Part shown: positions 1-12,240 of the stretch, in pieces
How positions within the stretch are numbered: position 1 is the stretch's first letter
How the letters are laid out: every line of letters begins with the position of its first letter
NCBI RefSeq assembly: GCF_963678635.1
Contig: NC_087063.1
Location: 62,163,850 to 62,227,849, forward strand
Origin: Symsagittifera roscoffensis
Lineage: Eukaryota > Xenacoelomorpha > Acoela > Convolutidae
Direction of reading: 5' to 3'
DNA: 64,000 bases
The notes under the pieces: model-generated
What the model was told of the DNA's origin: nothing
The model's input: only the letters and a program-made list of their open reading frames with translations
The model's database searches: none
Position numbers and translations under genes: made by a program

Positions 1-316
1 CAATATCTTAAAAAATACAATCTCAAATCTTTTGATAAAATTTTTCTTACTATTCAAACTTTTGTTCATATTTCTATTCGATACTTTTGAAGCTTTTATA
101 ATCATTTTAATAATTTTTGCAACAATTTTTTAATTTTCTACTCCCCATTTGAAATATATCTCCAACTTTCCCAAATCATTGATCATATTCACAGGTACGA
201 CAATTCAAAGTCTATTTAAATGATACGAACAATTTTTAGTAGAACAGATAATTTTTTACTTTTTGTAATTTTCATCATATTTTTATCATCCCTAATACTG
301 ACAATGTGCAAATGTG

Positions 317-324
317 TATAAAAG
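317..324 (+). promoter_or_regulatory. TATA box candidate
   Basis: The octamer TATAAAAG lies 69 bases upstream of the ATG at 386, in a strongly AT-rich leader. It is a good match to an animal core TATA element and would start transcription near 345-350, just before the first low-complexity coding segment. No clear initiator is seen. In DNA this AT-rich a chance match is possible, so this is a moderate call only. Confidence 0.3.
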
Positions 325-385
325 GCAATAGTCACATTCGCCTTAGCAACAATCCTATTAATTCTTTCCATCGAAGGATACTACA

Positions 386-1390
386 ATGAACATAAATCTT
401 CCCACTAGAAAAAATCAATCGGACACGTTTCAAAAATTGCTAACCAACAATCACAAAATCAGTCTTCACCGACATCATCCCAAGAAAACCCAGCAATACC
501 CACAACTACCCAAAACCCCCAAACATCCACAAGAATTTCTTTTCAAGATAACCCATACTCTTTTGAAGAACGACACGCTCGCTTACCCGAACCATTAGAA
601 CCAGTTCAGCGATAGGCACCCCTAAGTGAACCAACATATAATTAGTAACGCACATTACCACAAGACTTAAACAGAAAAAGAAACAATAGTCAAAATCAAT
701 ATACAGTCGAAATAAATAGACAAATTATACATCCACGAAGAAATAGAAGTTTTCAAACCCCTAGAGTTCATTTTGATATACCCCAGTCACCAACACCAAC
801 TACTTCAGAAATTTCAAGTAGTACATTGCCAGAAACTCCCACACTACTTTCACAACATAGCACCTCAAATATACCCTCAGATTACTTAGGTTCAACACCA
901 ACATCTGCGCAAATACGTGAGAATCCCTTTAACCCCCCCCCCCCCCAATCCCACCGCACGACTACCATATTGGGCAACACACTCAAATACACAAGGTGAA
1001 CCAAACTTAGTGAATGATCCAATAGATATTTCTACGGATACAACACTATCATCACTACCAGAAACATTATCACTACCGTCAACACCATCATTAAGTCAAA
1101 TTTCACCGACGCTTTTCCCTTTAAATTTTCCAAATAACCTCGACGCTAGATATCGAGATCAATCATCAACAAATATCCCTTTACGACTAGATTGGACTAC
1201 ATTCGTAGCACCCCCACCATTATTTGGACAACATCAAGATAGTAACCGACTCCACAGTTGGGCACTCAATAGACTACAATATAGACAAGATATCCACGAA
1301 GATATTCGTGAACACAATTTTCAAATACTTCAACAAAATAGTCTCCAATTAAAATTTGAAACCACGATAAAACTTAACAAAATTGTTTAA
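386..1390 (+). pseudogene. Pro/Ser/Thr-rich coding relic, frameshifted
   Basis: Several plus-strand frames here (386-598, 917-1390 and intervening stretches in other frames) share an odd composition rich in Pro, Ser, Thr, Gln and Asn. They carry repeated SLPETLSLPSTPS-like and LPETPTL-like strings. The strand is C-rich and G-poor, unlike the surrounding DNA, which suggests former coding. Stops near 598 and 615 and a run of about 14 C at 937-950 break the frame. The C-terminal part (about 1140-1390) is less low-complexity, with charged and aromatic residues. It lies directly upstream of the envelope-like relic and may be its mucin-like or structural partner. I recognise no domain. It could equally be an independent retroelement ORF. 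Confidence 0.4.
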
Positions 1391-1654
1391 CATCCCTACC
1401 CATTAAATCCACCAAATATAACAGCTCAGTTGCTACCACCACCATTTATAACAACTGAAAAAATATATAAATACGATAGATATACAAAAAAATCAATTGG
1501 TTACATCACATTTTATAACCCGTACTCAGGATTATCATACAAATGTATATTCTAAAAATATTAACAAATCAACACATCTTTTTTCTAATATTTTCCGACC
1601 AAAACACAAATCCTTCTCCTCATACTGGACCCCAGGATTTATTAGTAACACACT

Positions 1655-4146
1655 ATGATTGTGAAAAAAAAAGAACAAACAACACTACACAAATATGCAA
1701 TAAATCAAGTATCACAATGCGAAACAGAACCACAAGCTATAGAAACTACAAATGTAATAGCAACATTGTATTCAAAAGCCCCAGCAACAACAGTCACAGG
1801 ATATAAATTTACATCAACATTTTCCGAAGAAAGTACACTGTTCATAAGTTTCCAATGGAAATAAGAACCGACTTGATCACGAATCATTTTATCAAAGTAA
1901 TATAAAACGACTTTTACATCTAAATGCCGATGATTGTAAAAACGAACTACTCAGACTAAACATCACAAAAAATAAAAACACAGACAGAAAAAGAGTAAAT
2001 TTTCAAGTCTTTGCCGATTCTGTACATCAAGCAGAACTTGAACGATATCAAGGACATATAAAATTAGACGAAAAATACCCATACAACGGCGCACACGGAA
2101 GATTAACTTACGACATACACGATAAACACTGGATACCACACATTGGAATAAATGACCCCTCAAACTGCAAAGCAGACACAAAAAATAAAGGATATCAAGA
2201 AATAATGTTTTTCGATTGGAAAAAACAACTCGAAAAAGTACAACTCACACGAGATTTATCTGATAACACAATGATCTATCAAGGAATTAGATTACCTTGC
2301 AAAAACGATCAAGATTATTCTGACCCTCCAACAAGGACCCATGCGACAATTGTTTGGTTTCCCGAAGATGCATGCACAACATTCCAAGTAGCAAAAATAC
2401 ACGCTCGAATGATAAAATTTCATGAAAAATATTTAATAGAATCAATTCCATACGAACAAGTAAACCCATCCCGAAAACAAAGTAATGATTTTAAAAATTA
2501 CCATGATATAGAAAATAAATTAACACGTTTCCAAATCTATCAAGAAACAGAGTTTGCTTGTAAATACAGAAATCCACTTTATAAGACACAATACTCTGAA
2601 ATACTTGTCGAATACGAAAAAGGTTTCGACATGATAACTCGAAAAATAAAATTTGACCCTTATGCCACAAGTCATCCAATAAATGAGGGAACATCAATCA
2701 TCCCAGTAAACTTTCAAAAAAGCACAGGTCAACCGGGCGGAAAACTAAAACCATATGACAATAAAAGCAAGAACTATCACTAATGGATAGCACCTATTTC
2801 GGTAATATTCATTACGATATCCACTTAGATATGAAGTTAGACTACACAATTAGTCGAATTTTTCAAGAAATGTCACTCTTCGAATTAGAAACACTTCATC
2901 AACTATGCGAATTGGAAAGAACACAAATCCTACAATCACTCGCACTAGCAGTACTAAAAATACCTTACGCAGGATACTTATTATCAGGAAACAGATCAAA
3001 TTTTCTAGACTACGAAGGAAATATTTTATCATTTTATACTTGCGCCAAAAAAGTATCACCACTATATGTTTTTGAAGACAAACGTTGTTATAAAAGAATC
3101 CCTATATTCTATGAAAACAAAGTACATTTTGTCGATAAACTTTCAAGACGAACATATTTTTGGGATACCGCAGTCCCATGTGGATCACAAAACAGCCACA
3201 ATGTAGTACAATTAAACCCTGATGAAGATAAATACTATCTAATTACACCATACCCTACATTAATGCATTCACTCAAAAAATTTTCACCCGAAAGCATCAG
3301 AGCCATTGCTCGTAATCCAAATATTGATTTACAATCAATTGGAATATATTCTAAATCAGATATCCAACATCACATTAGAACACAACAGTTTCAGGAGTTA
3401 TTAACACAAATGGACACAATACAAAGACAATCAATCAATTGACCAAAATTTAAGAAAACTTGCCGAAACCGCAGGATTCGCAGATATTTATACACAAGAT
3501 TATAGCGGATATTTTAAAGACATTAAAGACTACATATATTTAAACGGTGAAAAATACAGACCACAAGATATTTCACCTATAAATATTTTCAGTTTTGTCA
3601 CCTTAAAAAACGAAATTTTAGCCTTTCTAGGATGGTCCAATTACATCTTAGAAAAGTTAACTATCTTATACGCCATGTTTATTTTTATAAGATTTCTCTT
3701 CTCACTGTTAAAAGGAATCTATAACACATGCGCTATACACACACAAGTAAACAGACAAGCAAGTGTAGCACGTATACTATTTGCAAGATTTTTTTGGAAT
3801 TTTTTCATCATCAATCAACAAAATACTTCTAGATGCACAAATAAAAGAATATAACACAAAAATATCCACAAGACAAAACACATACGACGAAAAACACAAT
3901 AATATAGAAATAACACCTACCGCACCACAGTTGCCACCCTTACCACAAAACCATCCATTATCATTAGTTAACCGTAATTTCCGAAACCTAGCAATCACAA
4001 ATAATCCAAGTTCCAGACCAAATACAACACAAAGTCCCATCCAACACATAATGACACATCATTCACAAAATGATAATACATACGAACAAATTATAGAACA
4101 ACCCCACACCACCACTTTTCAGTCTCAAAATAATCATTTTTTTTAG
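1655..4146 (+). pseudogene. Envelope-like membrane glycoprotein relic (retroelement or endogenous virus)
   Basis: Adjacent open segments (1655-1864, about 1870-2783, 2783-3442, 3443-about 3790, 3781-4146) read as one long protein broken by frameshifts and stops. The chief pieces are 2205-2783 (192 residues, open further upstream) and 2783-3442 (219 residues). Cysteines are scattered as in an ectodomain, and there are motifs such as THATIVWFPEDACTTF and RRTYFWDTAVPCGSQNSHNV. A hydrophobic stretch at about 3660-3720 looks like a transmembrane segment. A polar, proline-rich tail follows at 3781-4146. This layout fits a type I envelope glycoprotein like those carried by some arthropod LTR elements. 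No gag or pol is visible in the window, so pol could lie to the left. It is a dead copy: at least a frameshift near 1864, the stop/start overlap at 2783, a TGA at 3442 and another shift near 3780. The envelope assignment is inference from layout. Confidence 0.5.
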
Positions 4147-4152
4147 CCCACG

Positions 4153-5968
4153 ATGAGCCGACAACTTGGATCCCTCCATCGCTCAAACTCCCACCCTGCC
4201 AACCTCCAAACTCAAATCCCAATAATCTCACTTTTTGCTTTCCCACCATCCGATTTTCTGATTATTAATATATCATCAAGCACGAATTCTGATAATAACT
4301 CAGATATTTCAGTTTTATATTCAATCTCACAATTTAATAACTCTAATGCAGAAACCCCCGACGAATTTTCAGACTCCGAACCATCTCCCTCAAATTATAC
4401 CCAGACCAACTCCTCAGTTTTTTTCAAAACCCCCTTTTCAACCAATCCCATCAAATCATCCACTCCCATCCGTTTCCACTCCTTCTTATGCTTCCCAAGT
4501 GACCCCAACCTATTCTCCACTTCATTCCGACAGATCATACAAAAATTCCCCAGATACCCCCCAAATTTCCCAGGAGCTCGATAACTTTATTACCTTACAA
4601 CAACAGTAAATACACCCCAACACCCTCACAAAACATCAACTATCATCCACAAAAACATCCTCAAATCCACCTACTCCTACACCCTCCTCAGCTTACAATC
4701 CATCATTAGCACAATCATCCACATCCACCGAAACACCTAGTAGCACTCACCGAGCTTATCGCACTTTTAAACGAAAATTTCCAAATCACCCATTCCCGAC
4801 CAAACCCGGAACAACCCGCGAATATATTAGACACCCGCAACATAACAACACGAAAAATTTTCTTGAAATCACCTTACCCACATTTCCGCAATATAACATT
4901 AAATACACCTAATAATACTAATGACACACGCAATTTTGTAGATGAACACGTTTTAATGCCAACATTCATTGGACAGCTTATTATAATTTTACTAACCCCT
5001 TTGCCTACCACTAGCTAATACTCATGACAGCATAGAAAAGAACAAAAACATGTTATATAGACTCACCACAACGCTAACACCTCGACAGTTTACTTACGTT
5101 GGATATAAAAAATTACTAAAAACTTTCACTGCAACCCGAGTGAACGAATTTGCAATAGAATACTACGATCATAATATCATCTGCCCTAATCAAGACAATT
5201 TTCAGATGAAGACCGCTTCCCAAACCCGCAACTAACAGAAAAATTTTTCATCAAAACATTATACGTATTCACACTTAATATTTTTGGTAGAAAGAATGAC
5301 CACATTATTTCAGAATCACTAGCTGATATTCAAGCATACGAGAGCTTCTATGATAAATTTTTCTTTATTTTTACTAACTTTTCACTTTCTTTCACCACAG
5401 GAACGCGATTTGCACTGTTCCCACGATATTATGTTACGCACTAAACAAACCCACACATATACATACTATCGTTTTATGCAAAATCATTTTGATTTGCACA
5501 CCCCATCAAGACAACCTCACCATCAATTTCAGTTTATTAACTCAAAATACACGTCACCATTTTTCCTTAATTTTACATACTGCATCAAAAATACTAACCT
5601 CCACGATATCCTCCGCAACTATGACCCAGTTACCCAAATGTATATATTCTGTCCCATCACGAAGACCTTCAATGCCGAAGAATCCAGACCCTTTTTTTAT
5701 CCCGCATGAATTTATCCAGCCTATTGAAATACCCATATTAGAATTCATTCACAATATTAAATATAATCATAAAATATCTAACCTCATCTAAAACACACGT
5801 TACGAGTTTGCAGTGGGCACCGAAGAACTAAACACCATTAAAGCACTTCAATTGCTTTGGCCACTGCTGCAAACTAAAAACATCATACGCATACTAGCCA
5901 AATTACTAACAACATCAGATATGATTCACGACATCTTCCCCCACGGCTTTTTCCCAGAAGATTAAAAG
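4153..5968 (+). pseudogene. Second low-complexity coding relic, frameshifted
   Basis: This begins at an ATG six bases after the stop of the envelope-like relic. The frame at 4153-4584 and the overlapping frame at 4346-4609 are Pro/Ser/Thr/Asn/Gln-rich. Further coding-like pieces appear in changing frames at about 4740-4910, 5050-5235, 5489-5791 and 5790-5964. The last ends in a stop just before a splice donor. C-rich, G-poor composition matches the 386-1390 segment, so the two could be related structural proteins of one kind of element. An acceptor-like tract with a CACAG end sits at 5370-5400, so an intron inside the relic is also possible. No domain is recognised. The compact spacing to the upstream glycoprotein suggests a shared transcript. 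Confidence 0.35.
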
Positions 5969-6052
5969 GTAAGTATAATTTGAAATACTCTTAACTAATA
6001 AACTTAAATTAGTACTAACCATTTTCTATTAATGTTTGATTCATATTTCTAG
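5969..6052 (+). other. Candidate 84-base intron
   Basis: The donor reads AAAAG then GTAAGTA, the acceptor is ATATTTCTAG at 6043-6052, and a TACTAAC branch-site match lies at 6013-6019, about 33 bases before the acceptor. All three signals have near-consensus spacing for a short invertebrate intron. The upstream frame closes with a stop shortly before the donor, so the intron would sit at the very end of the coding region or in the 3' untranslated region. Confidence 0.5.
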
Positions 6053-7619
6053 TCTTCACACCACAATCATCTACAAAACGGAAAAGAAAAATAAAAATAC
6101 AAACTTGTTAAATTATCTTAAAATTCATTAAATTCTTGCACTAAATAATCTAGTAAAATTCATACCAAATGTAGTAATTTTATTTATAAAATATTTTTCC
6201 ATGAAGCAGTAAACTTAATTAAGATGAAAATTTATAATTTTAAATTTCCCCAAAACGCAGTAAAATTCAAATTCTAAGCAATAAATTCCTAAATTGAGAA
6301 AGCAGTACTAAACTTTTCAATATTTTCATTCACTCGCACAAGAATTTATCCAAACTCGCACAGCTCGCCCACGAAGAATTGTTTAAATAATGATTTTAAA
6401 TTTCAAGCTTTCACTATCAACAACTCTAACGCACGATAACAAGTTTCAAACTTTCCTTTAACCCGGTTGGAAAGGAATTATACACTAAACCAAACTAACC
6501 AACGCAGCTTACTAAACACCACAAATCATAAAATAACAGCATGACTAAGAAAAGAAAACCAACGGTACCCAAAATCATAAAACACAAAAAAGTCGCTAGA
6601 CAAACCCATATCAAAAACAATTTGAATTTTGAACAAAGGACACAACCAAAGTAACATAAGAAAAAAACCAACATAAACCCAACATAAAACGTTATCACAT
6701 AACAGGACCTCTCAAAGAAAGAGCTTGAAATCATATTCCCACTCCTGGCCTAACCCACCAGAGAGGACGTCCTGAGCATGCTCTATAGCCGGCCTAACCC
6801 ACCGCGCTACATCCACGCTTTGTGACCAAACGCCTATTTTTAATAAGAGGTACTCAAGGGTGAGTAACTCTTCAAAATAACCAAACTAAAACAAAACGCT
6901 TTTGTGAAAACGACTAACTAAATTCATGATTAAAAAACCGAATTAACATAATTTTATAATATGTAAATCATACTTTGCAGTATATAGATCATACACAACA
7001 ACAAAGACGAACATCCAAAGACTAGATGATCCCATCACACTCGAACAAAAGAATGGCTAAACACAACCGATATGCCGTCCACTATCACAACTCAAAGGAT
7101 TTAGAGTACAACTTGACTTCGCAGAAAAGGACTTCATTGAACTAGAACAATGACCACTTCGATGCTCAAGTATAGGTACAGATCCGAGTTACAAGGCATC
7201 CCTTCCACATACGATCTTCACGCCATTCCCAGACGAGGCTGCACACAAAACATTTCTCTACTAATCCAGAAAAATCTGACATAGCAAACCATTTTGAAAT
7301 CGGATTGATTTCATTGGGGATCACAGTCGTTGTCGAATGACAACGTAACAATTTCCTATCCATAATTCCAGCGTCCTGGAACGTTCTTCTTCAAGAGGAA
7401 CCGGATAAGAAAATGATGTTCGCCAAATACCAACGTTCATCATCCATCCTTCAAATTGCAGAGAAAAAAGATAGTTCTAAAAAACTCTTTAAAACCCGGA
7501 TGGGTGGAACCTGATCTAAACTACATTTTATTATGGGATAAATTAGATATTTTACCACTGTAAAATATTTAATATTAACCAATAATAATCCATCCAACTA
7601 ACAACCCACTTATTTGTAA
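6053..7619. other. Non-coding stretch, no gene seen
   Basis: No frame has coding character. Short frames on either strand lack domains and conserved composition. A GC-richer patch at about 6735-6830 contains two copies of a GGCCTAACCCACC word, about 48 bases apart. I could not assign it to a tRNA or SINE. Confidence 0.5.
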
Positions 7620-7647
7620 GTGCTGAAATTACTTGTAATTTCAGCAC
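7620..7647. repeat. Short perfect hairpin
   Basis: A 13-bp perfect stem (GTGCTGAAATTAC and its complement) surrounds a two-base loop. It is too short for a transposon on its own and no promoter is evident. Confidence 0.6.
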
Positions 7648-8399
7648 CAGAGAGATTTGAATTTAACTTAGAAATTAGTTGCCTCTCCAAGAGAACTTCA
7701 GCAGTTGCAATAAGCCAGTATACTCTAGATCTATTGAGCCTAGCAGAGACTAGTTAAACACCCTGAGACTAGTAGATATAAGAGTAAGATTAGGATTGGT
7801 ATTAGACTAAGAAGTTGCACGAATCTATCCGGCCGAAAATAAGATAGCGTGACGAGCAGACGGTGTACCCTATCCGAAATTACTCCATGAGTTAACCACT
7901 TCGGTCCTAACTCAATAGCTTTGCATGGATTTAATCGAAAATCACCGTTGCAAAGGTGCCATAATCTCGTTATCAATGCTCATTCAACCCGGGCATCTGT
8001 TATGAAAAAATAAACTATAGCTTACGATGTTCGCTGTGATTGAGTTTTATATGATCACATTTCAGCAATTGCGATACATTCAATTTCAGGATTAGCACGG
8101 TAACGTAGTTCGAGGTTTGGTTTTATGTTCAGATTTTCATAGTCTCGATCAATTCAGGTCAAAATCATAGTTCCAAACAAAACGTCCCAGTCCACTCAAC
8201 CCTGTCAAAATTTCATAGGCTCAACGCGAATCTAAGTCCTTAACAAATTCTGAACACTCCCAAACAAGGTCTAAACATAGTCACAAAGATACTATGAACA
8301 TGGTCACAAACAAAATCTGACCATAGACCCACACAAATTCGAGCGTTACCCTCAAAAAAACTGAGTATAGTCAGTCTTGAAACGAAGCATAGTTTGGAT
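7648..8399. other. Non-coding stretch, no gene seen
   Basis: The region has mixed composition without coding frames. From about 8150 to 8390 there are loose recurrences of AAACATAGTC-like words, suggesting an old degenerate tandem repeat. Confidence 0.4.
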
Positions 8400-8816
8400 C
8401 AGGGATTGGATTTAGGGGGGGCGGGGGTGTCGGACGCCCCTTCTCAGGGATTCGACCCCCTGTCGACCCAAAAGGTCCCCCCTTTGTACTATTTTGAAAT
8501 ATCTATTTTTGGTGACGGACCCTAAAAATGTTCTAAAGGTGCTTTGGCGCCAATATATACTAATTTTGAGCGGGGAGCGCGCGCCGAAAAAACGTGATTT
8601 TTTTGTCAAAATTTTCCAAAAGGGCCTAAAAACGCCTCTTTTGGCCTGTGTTTTCAAAACTTTGCCTGCGGCGCAGAAAATTTGGCCAAAATAGGGACTT
8701 TCTAGTGTTTTGGGAGAGCTCGAAAATTCAATTTGGTCGACCTAAAAAAAGGTCGACAAAATATCCAAACATTTTTTGAAAATCCCCCCCTCGAAAAAAT
8801 CCTAGATCCGCCTCTG
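8400..8816 (-). mobile_element. hAT-type MITE, copy 1
   Basis: The ends read CAGGGATTGGATTTAGG and, inverted, CAGAGGCGGATCTAGGA. These are the same imperfect terminal inverted repeats seen at 23173-23818. The interior shares a GTCGAC-containing block and a G-rich/C-rich block with that copy, in opposite orientation. There is no transposase. CAGNGGCGGAT ends are typical of hAT-superfamily MITEs. The eight bases flanking each end match only poorly (about 4 of 8), consistent with an old insertion. Confidence 0.6.
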
Positions 8817-9879
8817 GTTAAGGATGATTGTTTTTCTTATGATATTTATAACTATGATAATTGAACTCATATAAATTAGTCAAAATATAGTCGGAACACA
8901 GTGTGAAACAAAGTTTGAACATAGTTAAGAGGAAATCATATACATGATTGCAGGCTAGAGTTAAAGCTCAAACGATCCTAGACAAAAACCTGAGACGAGA
9001 TAAAAATTGAAACAAACCCATCTACATACTAATTAGATTGACTCTGCTTTCAAGTCTGATTTTTTCTGAAAAGCTCAAGAACTGAATTTATCATCATACA
9101 TAGTTTTGAAAAAATTTCATTAGGCATTAAACGAAATGTACTGTGCTGAATCTTTTGATAAATGACTTTTTTGCAGCATGAACCGGATAAATTATGCAGA
9201 TACATTCAAACCTGTGTATGGTAGACTGATTGTAGTCCCCTCTGTCTTAATGGTCTGAACATACCAAATTTTAGTCCCCAAAGTCTGAACATATAACCAG
9301 AACCTCCCTTCGGGAAGTTTTCGAGTATTTGAGTTTTTTAATAATCTATTTTCCATTTTTCTTGAACATATTTTTAATTGTTAGTTTTCGCTGTCCTGCA
9401 TTTTTTATTTACAGTTAATTACTTACTTATCTCCCCTGTACCGGCTAGGTTGAATATAGGTTAGGTTAAATATAATATGGGAAAGGTGTTCATTTCGTTT
9501 AAAAGCTTTTCTGACTTGTTTTTTGAACATCGAGAAAAGTTTTGAAAACTGTGGTTAAATATGGGAGAGGAAACTGTTCATTTTACAAAAATTGTACAGA
9601 TTATAATCTATTGCAATCCATTAGAATAGATTATAATCAATTTGAATTTTTTATTAGAAAAAATGGATTAAAATCAATTACGTGTTCCTAAAGTATGATT
9701 TAATTCGATTTTGCTGGTAACACCGGAGTTTCATGGATATATGTAGATTATGATGCAAAAAAAAGTTCTAAAATTTTGTCGTATCATTCAATATTGTTGC
9801 AAAATTAGACTATGAAATCGATTATATTGTCATTATTACACTAACCTCATCCTAGTGTATTATTAAGAACCTTTGTGTT
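8817..9879. other. Non-coding stretch with a TATAATC-type patch
   Basis: No coding frame is convincing. At about 9598-9715 there is a short cluster of AGATTATAATC-like words, the core motif seen in much larger blocks at 41.7-43.8 kb. Confidence 0.45.
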
Positions 9880-10560
9880 TGTTCTAAGCTAAGTCGCAAA
9901 TATTGTTGCCACATTTGGGTCTTCTTACTGCTTTTTGATAGCATGTGCTTTGACATGTGAATTGTAATAATTTATTACAGTTTAGCACTTTTAATTCATC
10001 AAATGAAACTAAAAAAAGCTATTTATTTCAAACAACAGCAATAATGAATCTTGAATTCAGAAATTTTCTAACTCAATATATCTGGCAAGTTTTTGAAATG
10101 CAACATTCAAACATAAAGTGGCTTTAATCCTTGCGATTTTTTACATGCAAAGTTAGTTTCAATGTCTTCAGTTTGATGTATTACAATTTATAACTTGCAA
10201 AATTGGGTCTATTTGTTTTTGGTGCCACTGTTGCTAAATCAGATTGTCAAATTATTAGCATATTTAGCTGTTTTATTCGTGACTAGTGTTTTTCGGTGGT
10301 TAAGCGTGCGTGATGGAGTGTTTAGTGCAAGAGGCTCAAAATTTTTTGATTGCAGTAGATCGCAGATCGAAACCTAGACCTAGCCAAATTTTTGCCAATA
10401 CGAGACTTAATTCTATTTTTTCTTTTTACACTTTTTATAGCCATTTTTATAGCCACTTTTTATCGCTTCATCGCTAGTGCTTGCGAAGCGAATTTTTGCC
10501 TCTGTGTAATAGAATATGTTCTTAAAAATGAATTCCTTTCAATTGCATTGATAGCCATTA
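9880..10560 (+). repeat. Repeat F, truncated copy
   Basis: This stretch is recognisably similar over most of its length to 37075-37890. Shared blocks include CAGAAATTTTCTAACTCAA and a right end TTGCGAAGCG followed by TTTTGCCTCTGT near 10480-10514. The left terminal inverted repeat of the 36.7 kb copy is not visible here, so this copy is 5'-truncated. The open frames at 10195 and 10392 are not shared as proteins with the other copy and are not called genes. Confidence 0.55.
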
Positions 10561-11378
10561 TAATTGATTATATTTGGCTGTAATCTCTGCACTGCAAAAA
10601 CTATTTGCCAATTGTTCAATGACGTTTGGGGGAAAGCTGTTTTTGTGGGGGAAGGTCATCCATGCCGTGGTTAGGTGTGCACAGGGCGGGGTTGGTGTGG
10701 ATAAAAGCGAGGAGTTGTAGGTTGTGAGCGGGAGAGGGAGCAGTAGATATAAGAGTTGAAGTGGGAACGGGTGAGCGGGAGACCCTATGTAATAATATGA
10801 CTTATAGGTTTCGGGTCTTCCGCGCTATGTGTCAACATTATGTATAGAGTAATGCAGAGTCATAATTGAAATGTATTAAAATTGTGAATAGAATTGGTAA
10901 AAATTCAGTGTTTGGTTTATGTGTTTTTTTTCAGGTAGGAATCTTTAGTATCGGGCGCGATATGTTATTGGTAAATGTCAATGTATTTCACGTGTAGATT
11001 GTATTAGTTGAAAAAAGGCTTTAGTGTATGTTTTTGGGTTCATTGTAAGTCATTGGTAGGAGTTTCTGCGCAAAAGTTGAGTTTTTTCTTCCTTTTGTTT
11101 TTAAAAGTTTCAACACAAAATAAGATTAAATCCAGTTTGAGTCATAATAACTTGAATCATAAAATGTTCTCACTACCTAACGCAATCCTCTATCCGGCAG
11201 AAACTATGCTGAAGCCTAAAGCCTAAAAAAACTTCGAAAAAATTAAGTGTTTATTAAAAAAAACTACAAATAAAGTTAAATTACAATTAATCTAGTTATA
11301 TCACTGCCTTTTTTCTTATGTTTATCGCAATTTTATAGTGAATTATTATAAAGTTTTCAAAATACTGCACAGTTTTAT
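10561..11378. other. Non-coding stretch, no gene seen
   Basis: A G-rich patch at 10620-10790 stands out from the AT-rich background. No coding frame with recognisable features is present. Confidence 0.4.
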
Positions 11379-11620
11379 AAGTTAACTACGGTTACATAGC
11401 AGTATTTAGACAACCGCGTATTCAGACTCGTCAGTATTTAGACAAATACTGTTTCAACCATCAGAATCGAGACAAAGAAGAAATTAATAAATAATTATGG
11501 TTTAATTTGGATTATTTATGTATTTTCTCGATTCTGATTGGTTCATATAGTATTTGTCTAAATACTGACGAGTATGAATACGCGGTTGTCTAAATACAGG
11601 CTGCACTCCGTTAACTAGAT
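11379..11620. mobile_element. Foldback MITE with long inverted repeats
   Basis: Two arms of roughly 80 bases are inverted repeats: GTATTTAGACAACCGCGTAT occurs at the left and its complement at the right, with the match continuing through a CAGAATCGAGA block. The centre is AT-rich. AGTTAAC words lie at both outer edges and may belong to the arms or the target duplication. No coding capacity. The high arm similarity suggests a fairly recent insertion or strong foldback constraint. Confidence 0.65.
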
Positions 11621-11664
11621 CGCATCAATTCTTTTAAAATCAATGCTCGTAAATCAATGCTCGT

Positions 11665-11749
11665 ACTGAATTATTTTTAGCCAAAGAGACAAATCAAAAT
11701 GATGAAAGTCATCATTTTGATTTGTCTCTTTGGTTAAAAATAATTCAGT
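11665..11749. repeat. 41-bp-stem hairpin, near perfect
   Basis: The left arm starts ACTGAATTATTTTTAGCC and ends AAAATGATGA. After a three-base AAG loop the right arm is its complement, with a single mismatch over 41 bases. Such a compact hairpin could be a small foldback element or a small-RNA precursor. The loop is shorter than is usual for an animal microRNA precursor, which favours the foldback reading. Confidence 0.7.
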
Positions 11750-12012
11750 CCTTTCTCTCTTTGCTCATCTGTAGCGCCACTTAATTTGCAGTTCTAAATC
11801 CTCTGTTTCTAGATGTAAGGTTAACTGCTTCAACAAATACTGTCTTCGATTTTGTCATACTGCCATCTCCAGAATCTTCTATTCTGGAACACCTTTGTTT
11901 AATCGTTTGCTGCTAAGTTTGAACAAAGTTTAGTTCAATTTAGATACAATCTTATGCTAATATTCAATATAAAATTGTTAAACTTACACAATCGCGAAGC
12001 GAGTTTTGGTTT

Positions 12013-12240
12013 TTACTTGGATGGTTCAAGTTTTAAGTACCTTTAGCCTCAGCACCACTCACTATTTGGATGAAATACAATGGCTCGAATATAACCATAT
12101 CAATCTTAAAACCATAGCATACTTAAGCTTTCAAATTGGTCTGGTCATATTCAAGCTATTGTTTTTCATCCAAATTGAATGCGGTGCTGAGGCGAGTGGT
12201 CATTTGAAACTTAAACCATCCAAGCGAAAGTCAAAATTGC
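12013..12240. mobile_element. Diverged foldback MITE
   Basis: Arms of about 90-95 bases are inverted repeats at moderate identity. CTTGGATGGTTCAAGTTT at the left matches, inverted, AAACTTAAACCATCCAAG at the right. CCTCAGCACC and TTTGGATGAAA blocks pair further in. An open frame at 12006-12323 runs straight through both arms and is a by-product of the foldback, not a gene. Confidence 0.55.

Noticed and set aside
6735-6830. Possible tRNA-derived SINE head (repeated GGCCTAACCCACC)
   Set aside because: No B box, no tail and no second copy were found.
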